DNA of 64,000 nucleotides from Chlorogloeopsis fritschii (GCF_043099315.1 NZ_CP170746.1), one strand, 5' to 3'; positions 50,936-60,553 are shown, counted from the first letter of the stretch. Notes: generated by a model from the letters alone, not told the origin. Program-made: numbers and translations.

Positions 50936-52179
50936 TCACGCAAGAATCACAACCACACGAAAACCGATATTGGTGTAACGAACATCGGGGTAGTCCCTAT
51001 TGCGAAGCGCCGACCGACAAATCCTAGAATAGTAGCCCCAGGAACCGCCACGGAGCAGCCTAAAATTTTTGTTGCCAGAAGCACCCTCCAAGAGCCGACG
51101 AATGATATTTCCGCCACTTAACCAAGCACTGCCATCAGTGGGTGCGCCTTGATAATTTTCATGCCAGTGATCTTGACACCACTCCCACACATTGCCGTAC
51201 ATATCGTATAAACCAAAAGCGTTAGGTGGAAAACTCCCCACATCTGTTGTCTTTTCTCGATATTGACCTTTTGGTGCAGAGGCGTAAGTATGGTTTCCGT
51301 AGTAGTTTGCTAAATCTGTTGTAATTGTTTCACCAAAGTAAAAGGGTGTATTTGTGCCAGCACGACAAGCATATTCCCATTCGGCTTCGCTGGGTAGCCT
51401 ATAGTTACGTCCTGTTTTCTGGCTTAAGCGTTTGCAGAATTCTACAGCATTATTCCAAGACACTTGTTCTACAGGTCGTTTTTCCCCTTTAAAGTTGGAA
51501 GGATTATTACCCATGATTGCTTGATACTGTGCTTGGGTAGAAAATTTAGATACTGGTTCAACCGCTCAACGGTGGCGCATTGTCCTTGAATTCCTAATCC
51601 TTCGAGTAGCGCATAAGTAAAAGCACCTTGTTTTAGTGTATCAATTTCATAGGAATATTCCTGCGGGCTACAGGAAAAAATGCTGATAATTCCTTGTTGC
51701 CGAGCTTCTTGTGCCGTTTGTCGCCCAATTCCTTCACCAGCACGAGTAGCAAGATTACGACAAGCATCGAGAATCAAGATAACGTTATCAGCGCCACAGC
51801 GACGCAGCCGTTCAGTGACATAGTTAATGGAAATCGCTGTCTTTTCAATATCTTCTGGATCGCCATCACAAGGCATGAGATAATCACGTTCAGCGTGTCT
51901 TATCCCATGACCACTGAAGAAAAACCAAAAATTATCACCCGCTCCCATAAAGGGAGTTTCAAATAACTGCCGCAAGACTCGCAGTAAGTTAGTGCGGGTT
52001 GGGCGAGTCGATTTTCCACCAATATCAGGCGAATCATCCGAGAAGAAGAAAATTCTCTCGAATCCCGCTTCATTGCGGAAAAATTCATGCATTAACTGTG
52101 CATCCCGCTTGGCATAACTTAGCGGTTGCAGGTACTCATACTGGTTAATACCGATTGCGATCGCCCAATTTTTCGCCAT
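50936..52179 (-). pseudogene. Caspase-like protease fused to FGE domain, internally deleted
   Basis: The 5' part (52179 to about 51570) encodes a complete caspase p20-like domain with the catalytic histidine in FFSGHGIRH and cysteine in LILDACRN, ending in the usual TVERLNQYL. The 3' part (about 51569 to 50936) encodes a formylglycine-generating-enzyme/sulfatase-modifying fold without its beginning (MGNNPSNFKGEKRPVEQVSW, YRLPSEAEWEYACRAG, NVWEWCQDHW, LRGGSW). The two frames do not join: the FGE frame has a stop at 51566-51568 and the caspase frame runs to nonsense. The usual linker and the FGE N terminus are missing. The caspase part alone could still be made (up to 236 residues). It directly follows the small gene at 52181. 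Confidence 0.82.
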
Positions 52180-52180
52180 C

Positions 52181-52570
52181 TCAGTTTGATTCTTGCCGCT
52201 TGAATGTCAGCTTAATTGCTCCTTTACCAGCAGCTTTAGCACCACTGCCAATTAGCTTAACTTCTCCTTCTCCACTAATTTCTACCGATAGCTCTACTTC
52301 ATCAAGCCGCATTCCAGGGCTGAGTTTTGCTTGCTGTTCTGCACGGTTAAACACACTTCCTATAACTTGCAGAAAGTGAGTCATTTCTTGCTCTAATTTT
52401 TGAGCGCTAACCTTAACAGCATCTCCCACCCCTTTGCTACCAGTAGCATCCCTGATTTCGTCTCTCCAGTCTTCTTTTCTGGTTATCCCGCCTCTAGTAC
52501 CATCAGGAATCGATATTTGAGGGGTATCATCGGTCACTATCCAAATGGCATCTGAAGGTGTTTCTGACAT
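52181..52570 (-). CDS. Small peptidase-associated (Pepco/trypco-like) protein
   Basis: The 129-residue protein has an acidic N terminus (IWIVTDDTPQISIPDG) and a central helix. The C-terminal beta region LDEVELSVEISGEGEVKLIGSGAKAAGKGAIKLTFKR resembles the small domains that accompany trypsin- or caspase-like proteases in bacterial conflict systems. Its stop codon lies one base before the caspase gene's start, so the two form one operon. The family name is from memory of the pattern and should be treated as tentative. Confidence 0.65.
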   Translation of the reverse strand: MSETPSDAIWIVTDDTPQISIPDGTRGGITRKEDWRDEIRDATGSKGVGDAVKVSAQKLEQEMTHFLQVIGSVFNRAEQQAKLSPGMRLDEVELSVEISGEGEVKLIGSGAKAAGKGAIKLTFKRQESN

Positions 52571-53057
52571 AATACGTTAAGTGTTTATCTAAAATTTTGC
52601 CATAAGTACTATAAATATAGAAACAATGATTCCAATCAATCTATTTAAAGAGTCCTTTGGCTTTAAGTTTAACCAGGTACAAGATTTTGTAATTAAAATC
52701 GTAGTGTTTTTAAACGCAAAGGGGCGCAAAGTTAGCGCTGAGGTACGCGGAGTTTTTCGAGAGAGAATTTGCTAGTAATTAATTAAATGCTGTACTAAAT
52801 AAATATTGAAATGCAATGCCTAAGTTTTTGATAAATCCCCATTTTCATAGAAAATATTTAAAGTCTAATTGAGTCTGTCCTACTCTTTGGATTAGCTCCC
52901 CGATCCAGGCAGTAATCCGATTCTTTACCATGCAAAAGCTATTATGTCAATATAAAAATGAGCAAAATGCGCCAAAAATAGGTAGTGAAAAGTAAGAAAA
53001 AAGTAAGAAATGGATTTTTAGGAAAAAGCTAAAAGCGAGATTAGAAGAGGAATGTAG
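52571..53057. other. Gene-free spacer upstream of ksgA
   Basis: This stretch holds the divergent promoters of the Pepco/caspase operon and ksgA. A short dispersed-repeat fragment (AACGCAAAGGGGCGCAAAG, about 52716-52734) is visible. AGAGGA before 53052 serves ksgA. Nothing else stands out. Confidence 0.4.
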
Positions 53058-53891
53058 ATGATACGACCGCGCAGGGTGTTTGCTCAACATTGGCTCAAAA
53101 GTGAAAAGGCTCTCACTGAGATTTTGAGAGCCGCTGAATTGAAAGAGGGTGAACGCCTTCTGGAAATCGGCCCAGGTACGGGTATTCTAACTCGTCGTTT
53201 ATTACCGTTGGTGCAATCTTTAGTAGCAGTAGAAATTGACCGCGATTTGTGTAAACACTTAGTAAAAGAATTTAGGGAGTCTGAAAATTTCTTGCTTTTA
53301 CAAGGAGATTTTTTAGAGTTAGATTTACCATCCCTATTAGAAGGGAATTCAGCTTTCCAAAATCCCAATAAAGTTGTTGCTAATATTCCCTACAATATCA
53401 CCGGGCCGATAATAGAAAAACTTTTGGGTACAATTGCTAAACCTAATCCAGAACCTTATGAATTAATCGTTTTATTAATACAAAAAGAAGTAGCAGAAAG
53501 ATTAGTAGCAAAACCAAGTTCAAAAGCGTTTGGTGCTTTATCAGTGCGGGTGCAATATTTGGCAAAGTGTGAGTTAATTAGTGTAGTGCCAGCAGGAGCG
53601 TTTCACCCACCGCCCAAGGTAGATTCGGCAGTAGTGCGACTAACACCTCGTAAGATAGAACCAGCAGCAGATGAGCCGCAAAAATTAGAGACTTTGGTAA
53701 AACTGGGGTTTGCAGCCAAGCGGAAAATGCTACGAAATAATTTGCAATCTCTAGTAGAACGCGATCGCTTGACTCAATTACTGGAACAATTAGAAATAAA
53801 TCCCCAAGCTCGCGCTGAAGATCTCAGCATCGCGCAGTGGGTTGCTTTAAGCAATCAGTTAACAGCGAAAAAACTGATAACTGATAACTGA
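53058..53891 (+). CDS. ksgA: 16S rRNA dimethyladenosine transferase
   Basis: KsgA (RsmA) dimethylates two adjacent adenines near the 3' end of 16S rRNA. The 277 residues have the SAM-binding loop EIGPGTGILTRRLL, the acidic VEIDRDL and the catalytic NIPYNIT motif. An AGAGGA site precedes the ATG. The last five residues (LITDN) and the stop codon are encoded by an ACTGATA tandem repeat that continues into the spacer. ispE follows 22 bases later and is probably co-transcribed. Confidence 0.95.
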   Translation: MIRPRRVFAQHWLKSEKALTEILRAAELKEGERLLEIGPGTGILTRRLLPLVQSLVAVEIDRDLCKHLVKEFRESENFLLLQGDFLELDLPSLLEGNSAFQNPNKVVANIPYNITGPIIEKLLGTIAKPNPEPYELIVLLIQKEVAERLVAKPSSKAFGALSVRVQYLAKCELISVVPAGAFHPPPKVDSAVVRLTPRKIEPAADEPQKLETLVKLGFAAKRKMLRNNLQSLVERDRLTQLLEQLEINPQARAEDLSIAQWVALSNQLTAKKLITDN

Positions 53892-53907
53892 TAACTGATA
53901 ACTGATA
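53873..53907. repeat. Heptamer tandem repeat at ksgA-ispE junction
   Basis: Five perfect copies of ACTGATA run from 53873 to 53907. The first copies encode the C terminus and stop of ksgA, and the rest fill the gap to ispE. It is a short tandem repeat (STRR type) and its copy number may vary between strains. Confidence 0.85.
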
Positions 53908-53913
53908 ACTTTT

Positions 53914-54867
53914 ATGCGTTCCTACAGCCTAATCGCCCCTGCCAAAATCAACTTATATCTCGAAATTATTGGCGATCGCCCCGATGGCTTTCATGAGTTA
54001 GCAATGATACTCCAAAGCATCGGGCTTGCCGATCGCATCGATGTGAAAGTAGGTGATACAGAAGCTATTCGGGTTCGTTGCAACCATCCCCAAGTACCTA
54101 CAGACAAAAGTAATTTAGCATACCGCGCCGCAGAATTGATGGCAACAGAATTTCCTGATGCCTATGCTAAGTATGGTGGTGTAGATATTGCGATCGCCAA
54201 ACATATTCCTGTCGCTGCTGGGTTGGCAGGAGGTTCAACAAATGCAGCAGCAGTTTTGGTAGGGATAGATTTGCTGTGGCAGTTGGGATTAACTCAATCG
54301 GAATTAGAAGAATTGGGAGCAACTTTGGGTTCTGATGTGCCATTTTGCATCGCTGGTGGAACTGCTATTGCTACAGGCAGAGGCGAACAACTTTCTCCCC
54401 TACCCAGCTTGGATAACATATATATAGTATTGGCGAAATATCGCAGTCTCGAAGTTTCCACGGCTTGGGCATACAAAACTTATCGTGCCTCTTTTGGCAA
54501 TTCGTATATAAAAGATAAAGAGGATTTAGCAGCGCGTGCTTCAGCAGTGCATTCCGGAGCAATGGTGAAAGCTATTCTGCACAAGGATGCAACAGAAATC
54601 GCGTCAAAGCTGCACAATGATTTAGAGAAAGTTGTATTGCCAGCTTACCCACAGGTGTTGGAACTACGAGAGACATTTGCCAAACAAGAAGGCGTTTTGG
54701 GAACAATGATGTCTGGTTCCGGACCAAGTGTGTTTGCAATATGCGAATCTAAAGAGCAGGCAGAAAAAGTTAAAGTGAATGTCACAACAGCAATACCCGA
54801 TCCAGATTTGGAATTGTTCGTGACTCAGTCGGTTACACACGGCATTAAAGTAGCATCCTCAATTTAA
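53914..54867 (+). CDS. ispE: 4-(cytidine 5'-diphospho)-2-C-methyl-D-erythritol kinase
   Basis: This GHMP kinase of the methylerythritol phosphate pathway to isoprenoids (carotenoids, phytol) has 317 residues. They include the N-terminal APAKINLYLEI, the ATP-binding glycine-rich PVAAGLAGGSTNAAAVL, the SDVPFCIAGGTA segment and the C-terminal MMSGSGPSVFAI. It follows ksgA across a heptamer repeat. A small membrane-protein gene follows 25 bases later. Confidence 0.95.
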   Translation: MRSYSLIAPAKINLYLEIIGDRPDGFHELAMILQSIGLADRIDVKVGDTEAIRVRCNHPQVPTDKSNLAYRAAELMATEFPDAYAKYGGVDIAIAKHIPVAAGLAGGSTNAAAVLVGIDLLWQLGLTQSELEELGATLGSDVPFCIAGGTAIATGRGEQLSPLPSLDNIYIVLAKYRSLEVSTAWAYKTYRASFGNSYIKDKEDLAARASAVHSGAMVKAILHKDATEIASKLHNDLEKVVLPAYPQVLELRETFAKQEGVLGTMMSGSGPSVFAICESKEQAEKVKVNVTTAIPDPDLELFVTQSVTHGIKVASSI

Positions 54868-54892
54868 ATTTATTTAGTCAATTTCAAATCCT

Positions 54893-55213
54893 ATGAGTGA
54901 ACCCAATGCAACCCAACAAACAGATTCTCAAACACAAGCTCAAATAACTCCCTTACGCTGTGTAACAGGATCTGTCATTTCAGGAGGATTGGCATTTGCA
55001 GCATACTCTCTCATGATTGCGATCGCTACAACATTTGCCAATAAACCAATTCATTCTGACAATCCCATCGTATTGAATATCGCCTCTGCTGTTCGTACCT
55101 TAGTTGTAGGGATGACTGCTTTAGCGTCTGGAGTTTTTGGAATAGTTGCTGTTGGTTTGCTCGCTTTGGGCATTCAACTTCTATTTCAGCAGTTTGCTAA
55201 ACGTCAATCATAG
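54893..55213 (+). CDS. DUF3082-type small membrane protein
   Basis: The 106 residues have a polar Thr/Gln-rich N terminus and two or three hydrophobic segments (about 28-50 and 64-98, ending IQLLFQQFAKRQS). The arrangement after ispE and the segment GSVISGGLAFAAYSLMIAIATTFA fit the cyanobacterial DUF3082 family, whose function is unknown. It starts 25 bases after ispE and is likely in the same transcript. Confidence 0.75.
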   Translation: MSEPNATQQTDSQTQAQITPLRCVTGSVISGGLAFAAYSLMIAIATTFANKPIHSDNPIVLNIASAVRTLVVGMTALASGVFGIVAVGLLALGIQLLFQQFAKRQS

Positions 55214-55342
55214 TTCATATCTCTATGGTTATATAACCATAGAGAAGTAAAAGGTGTTAACCTAATTTGAAGCTCCTTTGAGGAAGAGAAGTAAGGCACG
55301 ACGAACAGACATATGTATTGAGCCGAGACTTCTTCTCCTTTT

Positions 55343-55777
55343 TTAGATGTTATTGGTGCGAATACTGCCGTCTGGCATAATGGTATTGCAAAAGATGCTT
55401 CGCTTCATGTCAGCACCTTCCAAGTCAGTTCCGTTCAAGTTAGTCTCAACCATGTCGGCACCAGAGAGATAGGCATTAACCAGCTTGGCATTAGTCAAAT
55501 CAGCACCAGACAAATGGGCAAAACCCAAGTTAGCACCACTCAAGTCAGCATCTCTGAGGATACACCAGATCAAACCAGCCTAACCAATACGACTGCTACG
55601 GAAATTAGCTCCAGTGAAGTTAACATCTTTCATGTAAATTTCTCCCAAGTCGGAATCACTCAGATCGATTCCACTCAAATTAACTTCAGACATTTCAACA
55701 CCATCAATTTGAATCCCAGCGAAATCTCTCTCCCCAGCAGCATATCTCTGCAACAACTCCTCAACAGTTATCCTCAT
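55343..55777 (-). pseudogene. Pentapeptide-repeat protein with in-frame TAG
   Basis: The frame starts at 55777 (MRITVEELLQRYAAGERDFAG) and reads into pentapeptide repeats (A(D/N)LXX type, for example NLSGIDLSDSDLG). It meets a TAG at 55580-55582 and, in the same frame, continues AGLIWCILRDADLSGANLGFAHLSGADL to 55343. One C-to-T change in a CAG codon explains it. Restored, the protein would be about 144 residues forming a right-handed quadrilateral beta-helix. Such proteins are abundant in cyanobacteria and mostly without known function. Confidence 0.85.
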
Positions 55778-55976
55778 CTATACACCTGAACATTAACCAA
55801 CACATATAAAGATAATCACTCAATTTCTGGCGATCGCTCTTCGACTCTACCTTTAACATTAATCTCCAAATGATTGTAAAGTTCTGTAAAGAGCTTGCGA
55901 AAACTTTTGGTGTAAATTTGATTTTAACTTCAGGTAATTAACCAACTTCAAAAATAACTACCAGGAGTTTTAAATC

Positions 55977-56159
55977 ATGAAACTGAATTATCGCGGTTTA
56001 TCTTATGAAGCTAATTCTCAAAATATTGAAATAGCTCAAACCGAGATTAACGGCAAGTTTCGCGGCTGGAATTATCATATTTCTCGCCCGGTTAACTTAG
56101 CAGGTTCTTCAGTAGGAGTAACTTTGAAATTTCGTGGAGTTAGTTACTCGAAAATCTAA
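55977..56159 (+). CDS. DUF4278-family small protein
   Basis: The 60-residue protein has the family pattern MKLNYRGLSYE and a later LKFRGVSYSK echoing the first. It is common in cyanobacteria and of unknown function. The ATG is preceded by CCAGGAG at 55961-55967, a good ribosome-binding site. Confidence 0.82.
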   Translation: MKLNYRGLSYEANSQNIEIAQTEINGKFRGWNYHISRPVNLAGSSVGVTLKFRGVSYSKI

Positions 56160-56249
56160 ACTATCTGGCTCTTCAAAAACTAGGAGTAGGTTTCTACATT
56201 CGCCCCACGCAGAAAATTATAATAGAGTGCTTCAGTCATAATAAAAAGT

Positions 56250-56627
56250 TCAGTTCCGTCGTGCTGCCAAGACTTGTTCGGCAGTTAAATCCAACTGTGG
56301 GAAAGTGGAAGAGATTATACATTCTTGTCCTCGGAATGCAACAACATCATAAAACCCTTCTACTAGAGTGCATACCGTTACTATCTCTTGAATAGGATCA
56401 ACAATCCAGTATTCCGGAATTTCGAGAACAGCATATTCAGAACGTTTGCTGCGGTAATCTATGGTTTGTGTAGATTCGCTGACGACTTCTACTACTAGTA
56501 TGGGGGGAGTTTCGTCGAGTTGGATAACAGCTTCTCGATTAGAAAGTGCTTCCCACTGCTCTAGTGGTAATACTACTACATCCGGTACTCGTGAAGTGTC
56601 CCAGCGTCCTCCACGTGGCGATCGCAA
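56250..56627 (-). pseudogene. Uma2-family remnant lacking its N terminus
   Basis: A 125-residue frame holds the core and C-terminal part of a Uma2 nuclease-fold protein (SRVPDVVVLPLEQWE, PPILVVEVVSESTQ, EYAVLEIPEYWIVD). The family is usually about 180-200 residues. Here an in-frame TAA (about 56634-56636) precedes the first possible start, a TTG at 56627. Upstream in the same frame only a short tail-like sequence (TSKSPRITVLSER) is readable. The gene is most likely a truncated, inactive copy. Confidence 0.65.
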
Positions 56628-56818
56628 TCCTTATCGCTCGCTCAATACAGTTATTCTAGGAGATTTGCTGGTTTGAGTAGAAGGTTTGGGAATATCGCGC
56701 TTGCTGCCTCAGTTATCTGTTACTTTTACTGACTCAAAAATTGTCATATCAATAACACAAAACCTTAAGTACTAGAATAGAATTGAATTTGTATGCATGA
56801 ATTAATACATAATCCATC

Positions 56819-57538
56819 GTGGAATTACTTGAACTAATTTTGGTGCTAGCTACAGTACTTGGTGTTGCAGACGGAGGCACAATTCGGGTTAAAGATAATG
56901 CAGGGCAAACAACTACAGTCCGGCTAGCGTGTATTAATATACCAGAAGCAGCTAAACAGCCGTATGGTTTAGCAGCAACACAAAGGCTAAAACAACTGCT
57001 ACCATCAGGTAGTCCTGTCGTGATCAGAAGTATAGAAAAAGATGAAAATGGTCGCACAGTTGACGAAGTGTTTGTAGATAATCGCTCAGTAAATCTGCGT
57101 TTGGTAGAGGAGGGTAACGCCCTGATTGATCGAAAATCTTTACACAATTGCAATGAGAATAAAACCCAGTTTTTAATAGCAGAAGCTAATGCTAAAAATA
57201 AGCGGTTAGGACTCTGGCAGCAATCAAAAACACATACTTTGCGCGGAAAATTAATCTATGAAGAAATCCCTCCTGTGAGATCGTCTAGAGCTTATCGAGG
57301 GGACGAGTTTTTTCTGATTACTAACCTCCCCAACCAGAGTCGGTTAGTGCTACGCCCATCTAGAAAAGTTTCTCGTGCTCAGTTGCAATCTTTTCACAAC
57401 CAACAAGTTGAGATCACAACAGTGTATGTTGAAGCTACTCGCCCCTCATCCAATCAAGTAGCTTGCCCTGTTGATACTGATGGGCAATGTATGCCTCAAG
57501 GCAATGGTTATCAAGTTTTATCTATAGTTGCTAAGTGA
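56819..57538 (+). CDS. Staphylococcal-nuclease-like (TNase) protein
   Basis: The 239 residues have an SNase fold at about 12-135: VADGGTIRVKD, VRLACINIPEAAK (matching the calcium/arginine region), RSIEKDENGRTVDEVFV and NLRLVEEGNALI. It may start at the GTG 56819, giving a hydrophobic MELLELILVLATVLG that could be a signal or anchor. The C-terminal 100 residues (RGKLIYEEIPPVRSSRAYRGDEFFLITNLPNQS) form a separate domain I do not recognise. It may be a secreted or periplasmic nuclease. Catalytic residues were not all verified. Confidence 0.8.
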   Translation: MELLELILVLATVLGVADGGTIRVKDNAGQTTTVRLACINIPEAAKQPYGLAATQRLKQLLPSGSPVVIRSIEKDENGRTVDEVFVDNRSVNLRLVEEGNALIDRKSLHNCNENKTQFLIAEANAKNKRLGLWQQSKTHTLRGKLIYEEIPPVRSSRAYRGDEFFLITNLPNQSRLVLRPSRKVSRAQLQSFHNQQVEITTVYVEATRPSSNQVACPVDTDGQCMPQGNGYQVLSIVAK

Positions 57539-57560
57539 TGAAACCTGGGGGCGATCGCAA

Positions 57561-59643
57561 TTAATTAACACTTGGGTGACTTATATTTTCTGTACAGCTA
57601 TCAACAGGTAACAAGTGCGCGATCGCTCTCAATTTATTGAGCTTGAATACTAAGCGTTGAGCTTGCTGTTTATACAATGGTTGCGGTAATTGCCCAGGCA
57701 AGTTTCTCATCAAATCCCTAGCCGTGCCGATACTACACCCAGAAATAATGCTGATTTCATTGGCACCATCAAAAATAGCATCACTAGTTAAAGCTTTCTC
57801 AACCTGTACGTACCAATTGCGAGGAGACAATTCACCTCGTTCGATTCGTTGCAGACTATTACTAGTTGCCAGAACAATCATGCGATCGCCAACAGCAAGT
57901 CGCGTTTCGTAAGCAGGCATTAACTTGGCAGGTGATTGTGATGTTTTTTGATAAAGAATTGGTACAGCACCATAACCATAGGCGATATCGTATAACATCA
58001 ATCCATTTAGTGTATCGCCATCTTCAACCATGTACTCTACCACCTGAATCGTTTGATTATTTAAGTGAAATAAGCCAAGAATATTTTCCCCAAAAGCGGC
58101 AGCAGCAAAAACTTCTGCCGATAAAGCCGAGGTACACAACACTTGTGCATAAGCAAACAACTGCGCCACCTTATCACTAAATTGACGATTGTAGGTACGG
58201 ATCACCAAGCCACTGTTAGGAGCTTGACTGTGAGCCATCAAACCAATTTCCAGATTCTCCATCTCATCATCAGTAATGACAACAACGCTCTTAGCATCAG
58301 TCAGATTCGCACTAGCTAAAGCGTTGGTAAAATTATCAACAATGACTGGCAATTGCAGTGAGAAATTGGGTTCAACAGACTGTACTGGTAATTCCAACTA
58401 AAGGTTGCTTGAGTTCCAGCAGGAGCTTCGCAACTTGCCGCCCGACTCGATTTAATCCAATTACCACAACATGATCTTGTTGAGGTATCGATATACGCGA
58501 GCTAGTAAAGAAAAACTGAAATCTTGAACTGAGAAGTTTATCAGTTAGCAATGCATACAACACCCCAACAAAAGCTGTGCCTGCCAATGTTAAACCCAGA
58601 CTAAATAACCGCAACCATCCTGGCATTTGTTGCTCAAATTCAACACCTCCGAACACATCACCGTATCCTCCCAATAGCAAGACTGCTGTGGCATAAAAAG
58701 CCTCTGCTATATTGATGCCGGGATAATGCCAGCGATAGAGAATTGTCCCCCAAAAAGACAGAAAGATTACTGTAATGCCACAGATCATTGCAACTCGTAC
58801 AAAGCGATCGCCATCGCCCGATTGCCACAGTTGCGTCAGCTTCTGTTTGAGATGATTCCATGACATACCCAGGAAAATTTTCTGCCAAAACCGCCGTGTT
58901 TCTGACTTTGTCTTTGTTGCCGCTCGCTGTGTTAAGGGAAACAGATCTGCAATTTCGATATAAACTATCGCATCTCCTGAGCGCAATACTGTTTCTGGTT
59001 CCCACTCATAAAACTGATTGGGCAGTTCAGATGAATTACTAGCGTGACTTAATATCCGGCGAAAAGAAGTGTTGAGTTGATGTACCTGCCATTTATTGCA
59101 CCAGAGATCGTTAGGTTGAACTTGATGCTTTGCCACCCGCAGCTTACGCCCTGCAAGGTTAAAGTATCCAAGATTTTCGTTACCAAGCGCCGCAAAAGTA
59201 AAGGCAGAAGCAGTCAGTTGATTCGGTTCAAAGGCAATAAAATTACCAAGATTTTCACTTAAAAGTTGATTCAAATTTTGTTTTTCAGAGCGTACAACCA
59301 GGCGAGCTTGAGGATTTAAAAGTCGCGCCGCAAAAGCAGCTTCTATATTAACTCGCTCATCGCTTGTGACTAAAAGCACAGTTCGACATTGACGAATGTG
59401 TGCCTGCTCTAAAATATTTGCCTGGCGGCAGTCACCGATGAATAAATCGTCTAATAAATTCTCTAAATTTGATACATCCCAGTTCTTTGGTTGCACTAGG
59501 TCAATTGCACTCACAGTAGCACCATACTCTTTTAGGACTACAACACAATGCTGACCTAGACTTCCCAATCCACAAACTAAAAACCGATTTAGTTTTGTTT
59601 CGGTACTGTTAATAGATTGATGAGTGTTTTCTGAAGATAACAC
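57561..59643 (-). pseudogene. Two-RCK potassium channel (TrkA-N), one-base frameshift
   Basis: The 5' part (59643-58372, 423 residues) has an N-terminal TrkA/RCK NAD-binding domain (FLVCGLGSLGQHCV, DCRQANILEQA). Two membrane helices bracket a pore with the selectivity-filter-like GGYGDVFGG, and a second RCK domain begins (HVVVIGLNRVGRQVAKLL). The 3' part (58397-57561, 278 residues) continues that second RCK domain (VVVITDDEMENLEIGLMA) in another frame and ends with a DNA-unrelated C-terminal region. The overlap near 58385 (ACCAGTACAGTCTGTTG) suggests one inserted base. Restored, the order RCK-pore-RCK resembles CASTOR/POLLUX-like channels. A sequencing error is possible. Confidence 0.82.
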
Positions 59644-59725
59644 ATTTTATACCACTTTTGATATATGTTTTTTGCATATATACAATTATAGTTTTTGGGC
59701 GGGAAGATGGTTACAGAGAATAGCG

Positions 59726-59837
59726 GGCGTTGCTGATTTAGGCTATGAAAATAATTTTTCGTAATGCCAAAACCCCTGCCCAGACGCGATATATCGCGTC
59801 TCTACACATCAAATTCATACCGCGATTCAGCAACGCC
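59726..59837. mobile_element. 112-base MITE with 11-base inverted ends and 8-base duplication
   Basis: GGCGTTGCTGA (59726-59736) and TCAGCAACGCC (59827-59837) are perfect inverted ends. The element is flanked by direct repeats GAATAGCG at 59718-59725 and 59838-59845, a clear 8-base target-site duplication. Inside lies the perfect 20-base palindrome AGACGCGATATATCGCGTCT (59782-59801), also the core of the element at 24157-24260. No coding sequence is inside. Confidence 0.85.
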
Positions 59838-60154
59838 GAATAGCGAGTAGATACTTTTCGGCTCCTGCGAGATAGCAACAACTTAGAATTCATTTGGGAG
59901 CAACAATACGTTTTCCCATATCACAGCGTCAAACTGCATCTACATGGAGATGATACACAAGTAGCATTTCAAGGAAACTGTGTTGAGTGCGATCGCTTTA
60001 GTAAGGAGTAAAATTTTTGGCGTTCCTGAATTGAGGTATAAAATCTAAAAATTAGTCATTTAAAATTCTTACTCTCTGCTCATGTGCGTAAGACAAATTT
60101 ATACTTTAGATCGGCAACACCAAATTTTTTCAGTTCGTTTTAGGATGGGTGGCA

Positions 60155-60553
60155 ATGGCACAAAATTCAGAAAATACTTTAAAAGTTGCCCAGCAAGCCT
60201 TTAAGCATTTCAGGCATGGTTTGGAAACAGGCGAATGGAACCAATTTTTAGATATGCTCACTGAAGACTTCAGTTTTTGGTTCCCAATGGGAAAATTTCA
60301 CGGGTTAAATGTGGGCAAACAACGAGCACAAGAATTTTTTCAATACGTTGCCCAAGCTTTTACTCCAGGTTTACAGGTGACCTCCCTAGACCGTATTACT
60401 AGTAATGAGACTACGGTTGTATTTGAGTTTCGAGACGAAGGACTTTTATTCGGACAACCTTACAAAAATCGGGTTGCCGTTTCTTTCGACGTGCGTGGAG
60501 ACAAAATTTGTGGCTATCGGGAGTACTTTGGCAGCGATGGCAAATCGAATTAA
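60155..60553 (+). CDS. NTF2/SnoaL-like fold protein
   Basis: The 132 residues form a cone-like alpha+beta domain of the SnoaL/nuclear-transport-factor-2 kind (LKVAQQAFKHFRHGLETGEWNQFLDMLTEDFSFW, VVFEFRDEG, CGYREYFG). Members serve as isomerases, cyclases or small-ligand-binding proteins; the ligand is unknown. The ATG at 60155 (AGGA at 60142-60145) is preferred to the GTG at 60149. Confidence 0.82.
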   Translation: MAQNSENTLKVAQQAFKHFRHGLETGEWNQFLDMLTEDFSFWFPMGKFHGLNVGKQRAQEFFQYVAQAFTPGLQVTSLDRITSNETTVVFEFRDEGLLFGQPYKNRVAVSFDVRGDKICGYREYFGSDGKSN

